A stretch of DNA of 64,000 nt from contig NZ_CP129235.1 of NCBI RefSeq assembly GCF_030413635.1, forward strand, positions 868,001 to 932,000. The letters run 5' to 3'. The translations under genes and the position numbers were made by a program. This DNA is from Planococcus shenhongbingii (lineage in GTDB: Bacteria; Bacillota; Bacilli; Bacillales_A; Planococcaceae). The notes under the pieces were generated by a model, which had not been told where the DNA came from, searched no databases, and saw nothing but the letters and a program-made list of their open reading frames with translations. Positions 26,906-34,717 of this stretch are shown here, piece by piece (the first letter of the stretch is position 1; each line of letters starts with the position of its first letter).

Positions 26906-27547
26906 ATGAGCGCGCCTTTAGTTTACGAATTGCAAAAGCCACGTAAGGCAGATCCTGGTAAAACTTATCCAGCGCTTTTTGTCATGCATGGCATGGGCAG
27001 CAATGAAAAGGACATGCTGAATTTGGTTAACGGACTGGAAGAGTATTTTTATATTTTCAGTATTCGCGGACCGCTCGAACGGCCTCCAGGCTATGCCTTT
27101 TTCACGATTGAGCGATATGGGAAACCTCATCAGGAAGTATTTGAGGCAGCGGTTGATAAAGTCAAAGATTTTATCGGCTGGGCTGAAGGCGAATATCCAT
27201 TGGATGCAAGCCGGATTTACTTGCTTGGATTTAGCCAAGGGGCAATTCTTTCGATGGCAGCCGGGCTGGCATTAGGAAAGCGCATCAAGGGCATTGTCGC
27301 TTTGAGCGGCTATATTCCGGAATTCGTAAAAACCGAATTCCAGCAAAGCTCAATGGATGGGCTGTCACTGTTCATCTCACACGGGGAGCAGGATCAGGCA
27401 CTGCCTTTTGAATGGGGGCAGGCGAGCCGGGATTATTTTGAAAGTTTGGGTGCGGATGTGACATTTAAGCACTATCCGGTACCGCATACAGTGTCACTGC
27501 AGAATTACAAGGATTTTGAGAAATGGCTGCTGGATTCACTGGCATGA
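26906..27547 (+). CDS. phospholipase/carboxylesterase family hydrolase (MhqD-like)
   Basis: 213-residue alpha/beta-hydrolase of the phospholipase/carboxylesterase (PF02230) family. PALFVMHGMGSNEKDML provides the oxyanion region, GFSQGAILSM the nucleophile Ser, and ISHGEQDQALPFEW plus VPHTVS the Asp and His. B. subtilis MhqD, induced by quinones and catechols, is of this type. The ATG at 26906 gives proper spacing to AGAAAGGA; the ATG at 26897 overlaps it. The DoxX gene follows after 37 bp, recalling the B. subtilis MhqR regulon, which contains MhqD and the DoxX protein MhqP. Quinone detoxification is inference. Confidence 0.82.
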   Translation: MSAPLVYELQKPRKADPGKTYPALFVMHGMGSNEKDMLNLVNGLEEYFYIFSIRGPLERPPGYAFFTIERYGKPHQEVFEAAVDKVKDFIGWAEGEYPLDASRIYLLGFSQGAILSMAAGLALGKRIKGIVALSGYIPEFVKTEFQQSSMDGLSLFISHGEQDQALPFEWGQASRDYFESLGADVTFKHYPVPHTVSLQNYKDFEKWLLDSLA

Positions 27548-27584
27548 CCAAAAAATGAAACAGATATTAAAGGAGGAAATTACA

Positions 27585-28016
27585 ATGACAAATAAAGCAG
27601 AAGCAAGTACAGTATTGTTGCGTGTAGTATTGGGAATCAGTTTCTTTATCCACGGATTGGTGAAATTTCAGGGAGGCATCGGCAATACAGCGGGCTGGTT
27701 TGACAGCATCGGCATCCCGGGATCTTTAGCGTATGTAGTGGCTCTAATTGAAATGGTAGGCGGATTCGCGTTGATTATTGGACTAGGTACACGAATCGTA
27801 TCGGCGTTATTGGCAATAGTAATGCTTGGTGCAATTTTCACTGCGAAATTGCCAGCTGGCTTTTTAGGCGACGGTGTGGGAGCAGGATATGAACTGGACA
27901 TCGCTTTCATGGCAATCGCTATTTTCCTTGCAGTGAACGGCAGCAGAATGCTGGCAGTTGATGGCATCATTTCAAAATCACAGCAAAGCAAACACGAATC
28001 CAGCCATACAGCTTAA
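27585..28016 (+). CDS. DoxX family membrane protein (MhqP-like)
   Basis: 143-residue DoxX protein with four transmembrane helices. It opens LLRVVLGISFFIHGLVKFQGG, the family signature, and continues with IEMVGGFALIIGLGTRIVSALLA. DoxX proteins are implicated in quinone, thiol and oxidative stress responses; biochemical activity is generally unknown. The ATG at 27585 follows AAAGGAGG (27570-27577). It is co-transcribed with the hydrolase gene and followed by a strong terminator. Confidence 0.82.
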   Translation: MTNKAEASTVLLRVVLGISFFIHGLVKFQGGIGNTAGWFDSIGIPGSLAYVVALIEMVGGFALIIGLGTRIVSALLAIVMLGAIFTAKLPAGFLGDGVGAGYELDIAFMAIAIFLAVNGSRMLAVDGIISKSQQSKHESSHTA

Positions 28017-28027
28017 TAAAGAAAAAG

Positions 28028-28076
28028 AAAAAGGCGTTTCCCGTTACCTTAAAGGTGATAGGAAACGCCTTTTTTG
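28028..28076 (+). terminator. terminator of the esterase-doxX operon
   Basis: AAAAAGGCGTTTCC pairs with GGAAACGCCTTTTT, with an inner ACCTT/AAGGT stem, followed by T residues. Confidence 0.92.
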
Positions 28077-28297
28077 CTTTTAACTCGAAACCATGATGAT
28101 GAATTCTCTATTAAGAGCTGCTTTATGATATAGAAGAAAATGAAATAACAAGGCCGTTTTTTATTTGGAGAGAAGGGTATAGAAAAGAATAAGGCTACAA
28201 TTCGAGTGAGGTCGGCATAAGCGAAAGAGCGCTAGCTTAACAGGGGAGAGGTCTCTGGAATTTTTCAAAGTATAGACTTACGATGGAGGGGTTCGCT

Positions 28298-28535
28298 GTG
28301 AAATCAAACTCTTCAGAAGGAAACACTTCAAACAATAAATCCGTGATGGATAAAATTACCGAGAAAGCAAAAGACGCTTTAGGGAAAAAATGAGAGCAAA
28401 AAAGTCAATTTGGAGGGCCCTTTTCAAAACGCTCCCGATGAAGGAAGGGAAGACGTGCCGCAGAGTGACAAAATCATCAAAGACCGGAAGACAGGCGAAG
28501 AAACTTATATCGAGAATACCGGAGATAAATATTAA
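28298..28535 (+). pseudogene. small hydrophilic protein gene interrupted by a frameshift
   Basis: A GTG at 28298 with GGAGGGG upstream starts a 31-codon frame ending at TGA 28391-28393, directly after a run of six A (28385-28390). Past that stop, another frame reads as ordinary hydrophilic protein (NLEGPFQNAPDEGREDVPQS and DRKTGEETYIENTGDKY) and ends at TAA 28533-28535, just before a terminator. Removing one A from the run joins both parts into one ~78-residue, charged, unstructured-looking protein. This could be a true frameshift, a sequencing error or a recoding site. The protein is not recognised, though it looks like a small stress-type protein. Confidence 0.6.
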
Positions 28536-28580
28536 AAAGCGTATTAGATAACCTTTGAGGTTACCCGATACGCTTTTCTT
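28534..28580. terminator. bidirectional terminator
   Basis: AAAAGCGTAT and inner TAACCT pair with AGGTTA and ATACGCTTTT. It lies between the small frameshifted gene and the convergent ABC importer operon. Confidence 0.9.
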
Positions 28581-29328
28581 ATGCTCTCCGCAGTAAAACC
28601 TTTTGCAAAAATTTCTGCGTGCGTTCTTCGGTCGGATAGGTGAAGATGTCCTCCGGTTTTCCTTGCTCGACGATATGGCCATCGGCGATGAATACAACAC
28701 GGTCTGATACTTCGCGGGCAAAGTCCATTTCATGCGTAACGAGGACCATTGTCTGTCCTTCCGATGCCAGTTCTTTAATGACTGTCAGTACTTCTCCAAC
28801 GAGTTCAGGATCAAGCGCAGAAGTCGGTTCATCAAACAACAGCAAATCAGGTTTTAAGGCAAGGATGCGTGCGATGGCTGCCCGCTGCTTTTGTCCACCA
28901 GACAATTGTTCGGGATACTGGTTTTTATGATCCAGTAAGCCGACTTTCTGCAGCAGTCCTTCCGCTTCAAAGACAAGTTCCTGCTTGTTTCTTTTTTGCA
29001 CGACGAGCGGTGCTTCAATGATGTTTTCAATCACCGTTTTATGCGGGAATAAGTGAAAATGCTGAAACACCATACCGGAATATTGGCGGATATCGATTTT
29101 CTGCTTTTTTGTCGGAGTCTTTCCTGTAAACGCCACGTGTACATTGTTGATTTGCAGCGATCCGGCAGATGGGGTTTCCAGTAAGTTCAGACAGCGAAGC
29201 AACGTGGTTTTTCCAGAGCCGGAAGGACCGATAATACTGACGACTTCCCCTTTTTCAATTTCAAGCGAGATGGACTTCAATACTTCCAGATCTTTAAATT
29301 TTTTACTTAGGTTTTCCACTTTAATCAT
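28579..29328 (-). CDS. amino acid ABC transporter ATP-binding protein (TcyN/TcyC-like)
   Basis: 249-residue ATPase of the polar-amino-acid uptake family. Walker [10 protein letters not shown], signature LSGGQKQR, Walker [15 protein letters not shown] and the H-loop LVTHEMDFA are intact. It energises the importer formed with the permease and lipoprotein encoded just upstream. The ATG at 29328 follows GGAGG; the frame opens at 29343 on a TTG that overlaps it. Gene order receptor-permease-ATPase on the minus strand is under S-box control, pointing to a sulfur amino acid such as cystine or methionine. Confidence 0.88.
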   Translation of the reverse strand: MIKVENLSKKFKDLEVLKSISLEIEKGEVVSIIGPSGSGKTTLLRCLNLLETPSAGSLQINNVHVAFTGKTPTKKQKIDIRQYSGMVFQHFHLFPHKTVIENIIEAPLVVQKRNKQELVFEAEGLLQKVGLLDHKNQYPEQLSGGQKQRAAIARILALKPDLLLFDEPTSALDPELVGEVLTVIKELASEGQTMVLVTHEMDFAREVSDRVVFIADGHIVEQGKPEDIFTYPTEERTQKFLQKVLLRRA

Positions 29329-29343
29329 ATTCTGTACCTCCAA

Positions 29344-30027
29344 TCAAGCTGCCACATAACGGTTGGCTTTCTTCTCCAGATAATCCTGCAGCAGCGTGAC
29401 CAGTGCACAGATTGCCCAGTAAATAAGCGCAACCAGAATATACAAAGTCAAGCTTTCATAGGTTTGTCCGACTACCACTTTTGCACGGTAAAACATTTCT
29501 GAAACCGTGATGACCATTGCAAGGGAAGTTCCTTTGATGATATCCATGAACGTGCTCGATAAAGGCGGCAAGGCAATGCGTGTCGCTTGTGGCAAGATGA
29601 TGCGGGTCATAGTCTGCCAATAGCTCATCCGAAGCGTCTCCGCAGCTTCCCATTGTCCTTTGGCAACGGAAGAGATGGCGGAGCGGATGATTTCGGCTGT
29701 GTAGGCGGAAAAATGGATGCTGATGCCGATGATGGCTGCGGTCAGTGGCTCCATCTCGATGCCGACCATCGGGAAGCCGAAGTACAGGATAAACAGCATA
29801 ACCAGCAGCGGTGTGCCTCGCATAAAGGAAATAAACAGACGGGCAGGCACTGAAATCAGTTTGAACCGGTTCATGCGGGCAAGGGCAACAAACAAACCCA
29901 GAACTAAGGCGAAAAACATACTGACAAGAGCAATTAAGATGGTTTGCCAAGCTCCCTCTAAAATGAAGGGAAGGGAGTCGAGTGCAATTTCTATATTGAA
30001 AAGATATTCCCATTTAAAGTCGGCCAT
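29344..30027 (-). CDS. amino acid ABC transporter permease (HisM/TcyM-like)
   Basis: 227-residue integral membrane subunit of the His/Glu/Gln/Arg/opine family. Five or so hydrophobic segments are visible. The EAA loop GQWEAAETLRMSYWQTMTRI contacts the ATPase. GAWQTILIALVSMFFALVLG marks the first core helix. Located between the receptor gene (58 bp upstream) and the ATPase gene (15 bp to its start), it belongs to the S-box operon. A single permease implies a homodimer in the membrane. Confidence 0.87.
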   Translation of the reverse strand: MADFKWEYLFNIEIALDSLPFILEGAWQTILIALVSMFFALVLGLFVALARMNRFKLISVPARLFISFMRGTPLLVMLFILYFGFPMVGIEMEPLTAAIIGISIHFSAYTAEIIRSAISSVAKGQWEAAETLRMSYWQTMTRIILPQATRIALPPLSSTFMDIIKGTSLAMVITVSEMFYRAKVVVGQTYESLTLYILVALIYWAICALVTLLQDYLEKKANRYVAA

Positions 30028-30085
30028 CGGAAGACTCCTTTACTCATTATGTATAGAGGAGGAATCTGAAGATTCCTCCGAAATT

Positions 30086-30934
30086 TTATTCTTTTTCAAG
30101 AGGCTGGGTTACGTCAGCACCCAGGAATTTGTTTGAAATTTCCTTGATTGTGCCATCAGCCAGCAATTCTTCAAGAGCTGCATCGATTTTTTCTTTCAGC
30201 TCCGGGCTGTCTTTAGGCAATACGATTGCGCTGCTGCTGAATGAGAACTTTACCCCTTCGGCAAGTTTTAATCCTGGCTTGCCGTATTGCTCAAGAGAGC
30301 GCATCAATACGAGGTAGTCGTTCAGCGTGGCATCAACGCGCCCGTTGACGATTTCCGGAAGGACCGTGTCAGAACCTGTATAGACAATTACTTCAGCGCC
30401 TTGTTCCTGGGCGAACTTCGAGTAATTGCTTGTTGCGGAACCACCGACTTTTTTCCCTTTCAAATCCTCTACGGATTCTATGCCCGAGTTATCGCTTTCA
30501 CGCACAATGGCAGAACCGTAAGAGTGCTTGATCGGAATGGTGAAATCGAATTTCTCTTTGCGCTCATCTGTGACAGAAAAATCGTTTGCTGCTATATCGA
30601 TCTGGCCATTGCGGAGTGCCGGAAGCAAGCCATCAAATTCCATTTCTTTAAACTCGACTTCCAGCCCAAGTTTCTCGCCTAAAGCACGGGCTACTTCCAC
30701 ATCATAACCGGTCAATTCTTTCGTCGTTTCGTCGTGGTATGTAATAGGATAATAAAGACCTTCTGTTCCGACTACAATTTTTCCGGATTCCTGGATGCGC
30801 TCCCATGCGTTTTGTTCTTTGCCTTCTGTTGAAGCGGTTGCTTCGCTGGTGGATTCTTTGCTGCCGCATGCCGCCAGTAACAAACTGACTATGGCTACAA
30901 CAAACAATAATAAAAAGCTTTTCGTGTTTTTCAT
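30086..30934 (-). CDS. amino acid ABC transporter substrate-binding lipoprotein
   Basis: 282-residue solute-binding protein of family 3. Lipobox LAAC with lipidated Cys23, then a Ser/Thr/Glu-rich linker. The mature lobe begins ERIQESGKIVVGTEGLYYPI. GYDVEVARALGEKLGLEVEF and GQIDIAANDFSVTDERKEKF are the family's ligand-site landmarks. It most resembles cystine-type receptors (TcyJ/TcyK, FliY). Being first in an operon controlled by a SAM-sensing riboswitch supports a sulfur-containing ligand. The ATG at 30934 follows AAGGAAGGTG. Confidence 0.87.
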   Translation of the reverse strand: MKNTKSFLLLFVVAIVSLLLAACGSKESTSEATASTEGKEQNAWERIQESGKIVVGTEGLYYPITYHDETTKELTGYDVEVARALGEKLGLEVEFKEMEFDGLLPALRNGQIDIAANDFSVTDERKEKFDFTIPIKHSYGSAIVRESDNSGIESVEDLKGKKVGGSATSNYSKFAQEQGAEVIVYTGSDTVLPEIVNGRVDATLNDYLVLMRSLEQYGKPGLKLAEGVKFSFSSSAIVLPKDSPELKEKIDAALEELLADGTIKEISNKFLGADVTQPLEKE

Positions 30935-31006
30935 TTTGATACACCTTCCTTTTCTATAAGTTTACTTGGTTTAATATTAATAGAATTGCCTTAACATGAA
31001 AGCAAA

Positions 31007-31034
31007 CAAAAAGCCTCTTCCATAAGAAGAGGCT
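31007..31034 (-). terminator. S-box expression-platform terminator
   Basis: On the minus strand AGCCTCTTC-TTATG-GAAGAGGCT is followed by T residues. Its 5' arm (CTCTTCTTAT) is complementary to the 3' strand of the S-box P1 helix (ATAAGAAGAG), so terminator and antiterminator are mutually exclusive. Confidence 0.88.
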
Positions 31035-31063
31035 GACATGTGAAATCACATTAAATATCCGGC

Positions 31064-31171
31064 TCTTCTTATCTCTCAAGCTCATGCTTGTTGGAATTGG
31101 CACAGTGCTCAATTGTGAGCCCGCTGCCGAGGTTTCGCAGGGCCATTCCCTCCACCTCTCATGATAAGAAC
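31064..31171 (-). ncRNA. SAM-I (S-box) riboswitch
   Basis: Minus-strand leader of the amino acid ABC operon. It shows conserved S-box blocks in order: P1 5' strand TTCTTATCA, then GAGAGGTGGAGGGA, TGGCCCTGCGAAACC, CGGCAGC, GTGCCAATTCC, and closing GAGAGATAAGAAG. SAM binding stabilises P1 and permits the terminator at 31007-31034, switching the importer off when SAM is plentiful. The aptamer begins about 240 bp upstream of the receptor gene start. Confidence 0.93.
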
Positions 31172-31196
31172 GAATTACTATTAAACTATGTAGAGA

Positions 31197-31225
31197 ACTT
31201 TACCACCATTGTATTTAATCGTCAA
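31197..31225 (-). promoter_or_regulatory. promoter of the S-box operon
   Basis: On the minus strand TTGACG (31220-31225) and TAAAGT (31197-31202) are separated by 17 bp, placing the transcript start just upstream of the riboswitch P1. Confidence 0.6.
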
Positions 31226-31438
31226 CATAATATTCTGATAGAATTATTTTCTTGATTTTAAATCAGCTTCTGGTTTAATGTATTCGTTTTTCTCTTTACT
31301 ATGCATCCATTAAACAGAACTCGGCAAACATTTTTCAAGTTGGTAAAAAAACAAAAAAATACCTGAAAAAAAGTGATTTAAGGTAGGGAGAAGGTTAAAA
31401 AAACAATCGTATCAAGGGTTTTGAGCGATGTAAATCTG

Positions 31439-31466
31439 TTGACAGCAAAACAGTTTTGAATATAAT
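31439..31466 (+). promoter_or_regulatory. consensus sigma-A promoter of hsp20
   Basis: Perfect TTGACA (31439-31444) and perfect TATAAT (31461-31466) with a 16-bp spacer. It implies a leader of about 185 nt before the hsp20 start. No CIRCE or CtsR box was recognised next to it. The A+T-rich DNA from 31226 to 31438 holds no supported gene. Confidence 0.85.
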
Positions 31467-31509
31467 TTTAAGTAGAAAGACCAGAATAAGAAGAAAGGGG
31501 TAAGAAAAA

Positions 31510-31566
31510 ATGTGGGCGTTGAAAGTCATCGCATGGCAAGCCCAAGTTGTAGAAGGGTGGCCATAG
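31510..31566 (+). CDS. 18-codon upstream ORF in the hsp20 leader
   Basis: ATG 31510 to TAG 31564, preceded by AAAGGGG (31494-31500). The predicted peptide MWALKVIAWQAQVVEGWP contains three Trp in 18 residues. It lies inside the transcript leader of hsp20. It may be a regulatory leader peptide or chance; no homologue is recognised. Confidence 0.35.
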   Translation: MWALKVIAWQAQVVEGWP

Positions 31567-31601
31567 GAAAACCGGTTGCTTTTAAAAAAGTGATTAGGAT
31601 C

Positions 31602-31662
31602 TTGTGACTTTTGAAAAGCTGGCATTAACCAAAAATTCTTTAAAAAGGAGAAGATCACAATG
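31602..31662 (+). promoter_or_regulatory. candidate RNA thermometer covering the hsp20 Shine-Dalgarno
   Basis: UUCUUU (31636-31641), AAAAA loop and GGAGAA (31647-31652) form a hairpin hiding the Shine-Dalgarno, with U-G pairs as in fourU-type thermometers. An outer helix TTGTGA (31602-31607) with TCACAA (31655-31660) would enclose it and run up to the ATG at 31660. The weak, U-rich pairing over the ribosome site of a small heat-shock protein gene suggests heat-opened translation. Confidence 0.45.
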
Positions 31663-32094
31663 AGCACTTTGTTTCCAAGAAAACAAACTGACTTATTCCC
31701 AAGCCTCTTTGGAAGCGGATTGGAATCTGACTTCTTTAATAAGTTTTTTGGGGAAAATACCTACCCTCAAGTTGATATAAGAGAGAAGAAAGATGGCTAT
31801 AAATTTATGGTCGATCTTCCTGGATTCTCAAAAGAAGAAGTCGAAGTGGAGTACAAAGACGGCTATTTGGAAATCCGCGGTGAAAGAAACCGAAGCTGGG
31901 AGTCTAATGATGAAGAAGGACGCTTCGTACGCAAAGAACGTTCTTACGGTGCATTCAAGCGCAGCTTCTATATTGGTGAAATTGATGAAAAACAAATTGC
32001 AGGCTCATTTGAAAAAGGGGTATTGATGCTTGATGTGCCTAAGTCCACTGAGCAGTCACGAAAAGACAAAGGTTACCGGATTCCAATCGAATAA
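31660..32094 (+). CDS. Hsp20/alpha-crystallin small heat shock protein
   Basis: 144-residue small heat shock protein. The alpha-crystallin domain covers about residues 35-130: YPQVDIREKKDGYKFMVDLP, GYLEIRGERN, and the closing FEKGVLMLDVPK with the conserved GVL beta-strand. The short C-terminal tail ends GYRIPIE, where RIPIE is an I-x-I-type anchor used for oligomerisation. It acts as an ATP-independent holdase. The ATG at 31660 has AAGGAG nearby. It is monocistronic with a long unusual leader. Confidence 0.92.
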   Translation: MSTLFPRKQTDLFPSLFGSGLESDFFNKFFGENTYPQVDIREKKDGYKFMVDLPGFSKEEVEVEYKDGYLEIRGERNRSWESNDEEGRFVRKERSYGAFKRSFYIGEIDEKQIAGSFEKGVLMLDVPKSTEQSRKDKGYRIPIE

Positions 32095-32135
32095 GGCATC
32101 GCCTCATATTCCCATTATTTATCGGGAAGCGCAAA

Positions 32136-32182
32136 AAGCCGGAGTGCAGCTGTAAATCAGCTGCACTCTGGTTATTTTTATT
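32136..32182. terminator. bidirectional terminator
   Basis: CCGGAGTGCAGCTG pairs with CAGCTGCACTCTGG (one G-T), followed by TTATTTTTATTT. Located between convergent hsp20 and the alcohol dehydrogenase gene. Confidence 0.88.
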
Positions 32183-33219
32183 TATGCATGATAATCGGTT
32201 ACCACAAAAGTTCCCGTCGTAGCAAAATTAGACATATCTTCGAAAATGCCTTCAACTTCCGATAATCCGATTTCGCGCGTCACCATTTTGCCAGGCTGCA
32301 ATTTTCCAAGAGCGACTTGCTCTAAAAGAGAAGTGAAGCGGAAAGCAGGGATCCCGAGAGTGGTGATAAATGATTTCTCGGTAAGGACCATGTGATCGAC
32401 TGGAATGGAGATGAATCCGGCTTCTTTCTTTGAAGTCACGCCGATTTGTAAATGGCGGCCGCCTTTTTTTAAGCTATGGATGGCCGGTACACAAGTTTCT
32501 GTGATTCCAAGGGCGTCTACGGAAACATCTGCGCCGCCTTTTGTGATTTCTTGCACGGCTTCAACAGGATCATTGTCTTTGCTGTTGATGACAAAGTCAG
32601 CACCTAATTTTTTAGCCAACGCCAGATTGGAATCATTGATATCGACTCCGATAACAAATGCGCCCATAGAAGAAGCGATATGGATGGCGGATAAGCCGAT
32701 ACCGCCACAGCCATAGACCACGACTTTTTCTCCTGGCATTACATTCACACGATCTACAACGCCGTGATAGGCAGTCATGAAGCGACAGCCTAACGCAGCC
32801 GCATCAGAAAAACTCAAATTGTCTGGCAAAGAAATGGCATTGCGGTCGCCTTTTGGCACGGCTACATATTCCCCATAACCGCCTTGATAAGCTGTGCCTG
32901 GAACGATAAACGAGTCACATAGCTGTGTGTTTCCCGCTATGCAATGTGGGCAGGTGCCGTCACTTCCTGAAAACGGAACGATTACACGGTCGCCGCGTTT
33001 AAAGTTTTTAATTTCGCTTCCCACTTCTTCAACAATTCCACAAAACTCATGGCCGATTACGGGCTGGACAATCCCATGATCTCCGACCCATACATGCCAG
33101 TCGCTCCGGCAAACGCCATTGGCCATCGTTTTAATAATAAGCCCATCTTTTTCAATCACAGGAACCGGGACTTCTTGTATTACTGCTTTTTGGACATCTT
33201 CAATAACTAATGCTTTCAT
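32182..33219 (-). CDS. zinc-dependent alcohol dehydrogenase
   Basis: 345-residue medium-chain dehydrogenase. Catalytic zinc ligands are seen as GVCRSDWH and GHEFCGIVEEVG. The Rossmann motif GCGGIGLSAIHIA and the following Asp (GVDIND) indicate NAD. The structural-zinc loop reads SDGTCPHCIAGNTQLC, with three cysteines; the first usual Cys is replaced by Asp. ATGs lie at 33222 and 33219; AGGAG spacing favours 33219. The gene is divergent from a GAF-LuxR regulator and has a near-consensus cre upstream. Substrate not predictable. Confidence 0.87.
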   Translation of the reverse strand: MKALVIEDVQKAVIQEVPVPVIEKDGLIIKTMANGVCRSDWHVWVGDHGIVQPVIGHEFCGIVEEVGSEIKNFKRGDRVIVPFSGSDGTCPHCIAGNTQLCDSFIVPGTAYQGGYGEYVAVPKGDRNAISLPDNLSFSDAAALGCRFMTAYHGVVDRVNVMPGEKVVVYGCGGIGLSAIHIASSMGAFVIGVDINDSNLALAKKLGADFVINSKDNDPVEAVQEITKGGADVSVDALGITETCVPAIHSLKKGGRHLQIGVTSKKEAGFISIPVDHMVLTEKSFITTLGIPAFRFTSLLEQVALGKLQPGKMVTREIGLSEVEGIFEDMSNFATTGTFVVTDYHA

Positions 33220-33286
33220 CATTTCTCTCCTTTTTATTGAAAAATTTAATTATAAGCAATTAGATACAGAACATAAGAACTAAAAA

Positions 33287-33300
33287 TATCAGCGCTTACA
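33287..33300 (-). promoter_or_regulatory. candidate cre site upstream of the alcohol dehydrogenase
   Basis: On the minus strand TGTAAGCGCTGATA matches the CcpA consensus TGWAANCGNTNWCA at all but one position (T for C near the end). It lies in the divergent gap between the dehydrogenase and the LuxR-type regulator. Confidence 0.45.
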
Positions 33301-33383
33301 TAATATAATGTTATAATATTCATAGTATTTAGTATATTCCCTATTTAGTATGGACTACCTACCCCGAAAGGAAGTGGAATTCA

Positions 33384-34076
33384 ATGCAGATGCCTACCAT
33401 TTATGACCGGTTGGAAACAATAAAAAGAATAGCTTCTCATGAGAAGCTGATCATTGAAATACTAGAGGTTTTCTCTGAAGCCTTTTCTGTTTTGGATGTC
33501 TATCTTTGCCGCTATTCCCCTATTGGCTTTTTAGGCGAAGGAGTTATTTCGCTGGAACAAAATGAAATCAAGTACATCCATGATCTGCGGTATGATATCA
33601 GGACTTTGCCGACGATTGAAGCAGCCATCTTTGAGAAAAAAGCAAAGTTTTATAAAGGCAGGGAGCTATTCGAGAAAACCAGCAGCAATTACATCATTGA
33701 TTCGAATGTAAATTCTTTTCTGGTTGTCCCGCTTTTCAGCGGCCGGGCGGTTATGGGGTTTATTTATAGTTTAAGTATTAAAGAGGATGCGGATTTTACT
33801 GTGGAGGTATTAGAAGATATTACCCGGTTTGGTGAAGAAGTCGGAACAATCCTCCAGTCTTCTCTATGTGAAGGAAAACAGCAAGTATTGAGCAAGAGGG
33901 AACTGGAAGTGATGAAAGAGATTTCGTTTGGAGGTACTACCAAAGAAATTGCGGATAAAATGGGAATCAGTGAACAGACCGTGAAGCAATACGTAAAGCT
34001 GGCAATAAAAAAGATGGCTGCTACGAACCGGACCCATGCGATTGCAGAGTTATTCAGGAAAGGGATTTTGTCTTAA
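33384..34076 (+). CDS. LuxR-type regulator with GAF-like domain
   Basis: 230-residue regulator. An N-terminal GAF-like sensor spans about residues 15-160 (FLVVPLFSGRAVMGFIYSLS). A C-terminal LuxR/GerE helix-turn-helix is at 167-228 (VLSKRELEVMKEISFGGTTK, EIADKMGISEQTVKQYVKLA). The ATG at 33384 follows AAAGGAAG. Divergent orientation to the alcohol dehydrogenase suggests it controls that gene. The 160-bp gap contains a near-palindrome AATATAATGTTATAATATT that could be its operator (inference). Confidence 0.82.
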   Translation: MQMPTIYDRLETIKRIASHEKLIIEILEVFSEAFSVLDVYLCRYSPIGFLGEGVISLEQNEIKYIHDLRYDIRTLPTIEAAIFEKKAKFYKGRELFEKTSSNYIIDSNVNSFLVVPLFSGRAVMGFIYSLSIKEDADFTVEVLEDITRFGEEVGTILQSSLCEGKQQVLSKRELEVMKEISFGGTTKEIADKMGISEQTVKQYVKLAIKKMAATNRTHAIAELFRKGILS

Positions 34077-34221
34077 AGGTGTAAAGGAATTTTAAAAGCA
34101 GGCAGCTTTTCATAAAATCCGCTAATGAATTGACAAAATCAATCAAAATAAATTAGGGAACTGATAAAAATTCTGCTGGCACCACATCGAAAGCAAAAGG
34201 TCAGCTAAGGGAGGAAGCAAA

Positions 34222-34713
34222 TTGACAAGCATGAAAAATACAATTGGGTTAACAGTGCAAATAGTAGGAATAGGAGTTATTGCCATAAACTTCTTTCGAG
34301 CCGTTGCGAGCATTGACTTGATAGGAGGCAGCTTGGCGTTTGATATTTTCATCCAAGGAGTCTTATATGGAGTATTATTGCTTGGTTTCGGTGAAGTGAT
34401 TAATCTGCTGCAAGGCATTTTCAATCAACGAGAACTTGAAGATGGCCATATCCAACAGAAAACCACTGCGCTTACAAATGACAATGAAAAAATGATTTCA
34501 TCAGATGTAAAACAACAAATTAAAGAAATATATACTAAGAAAAAAGTGGAAATTGAAAGCATTGAAGAAACTCCCTATGAAGGATACGCAATTGTGCATT
34601 ATCAGGGGAAACGGGACATCATAGATTTAAATGGCTTTCATCCGAGGATTTTGGCGGATCAAGAAGTGAAGAATCATAGCGGATTGAAGGAGCTCATGGA
34701 AAGAGAACAATAA
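34222..34713 (+). CDS. membrane-anchored protein of unknown function
   Basis: 163-residue protein. Two hydrophobic segments (about residues 8-28 and 38-62) anchor it, followed by a soluble, charged C-terminal half (residues 70-163). The family is not recognised with confidence. TTG 22 bp after the AAGGGAGG start (34207-34214) gives 7-bp spacing to the TTG at 34222; an in-frame ATG lies at 34231. The gene is alone between two transcription units. Function unknown. Confidence 0.7.
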   Translation: MTSMKNTIGLTVQIVGIGVIAINFFRAVASIDLIGGSLAFDIFIQGVLYGVLLLGFGEVINLLQGIFNQRELEDGHIQQKTTALTNDNEKMISSDVKQQIKEIYTKKKVEIESIEETPYEGYAIVHYQGKRDIIDLNGFHPRILADQEVKNHSGLKELMEREQ

Positions 34714-34717
34714 CAAT

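Noticed and set aside
29456..30013. 185-codon minus-strand frame inside the permease gene
   Set aside because: Same strand, other frame of the well-supported HisM-like permease; Cys/His/Arg-rich and featureless.
31395..31667. 90-codon minus-strand frame over the hsp20 leader
   Set aside because: No Shine-Dalgarno, lies across the hsp20 promoter and leader, no protein character.
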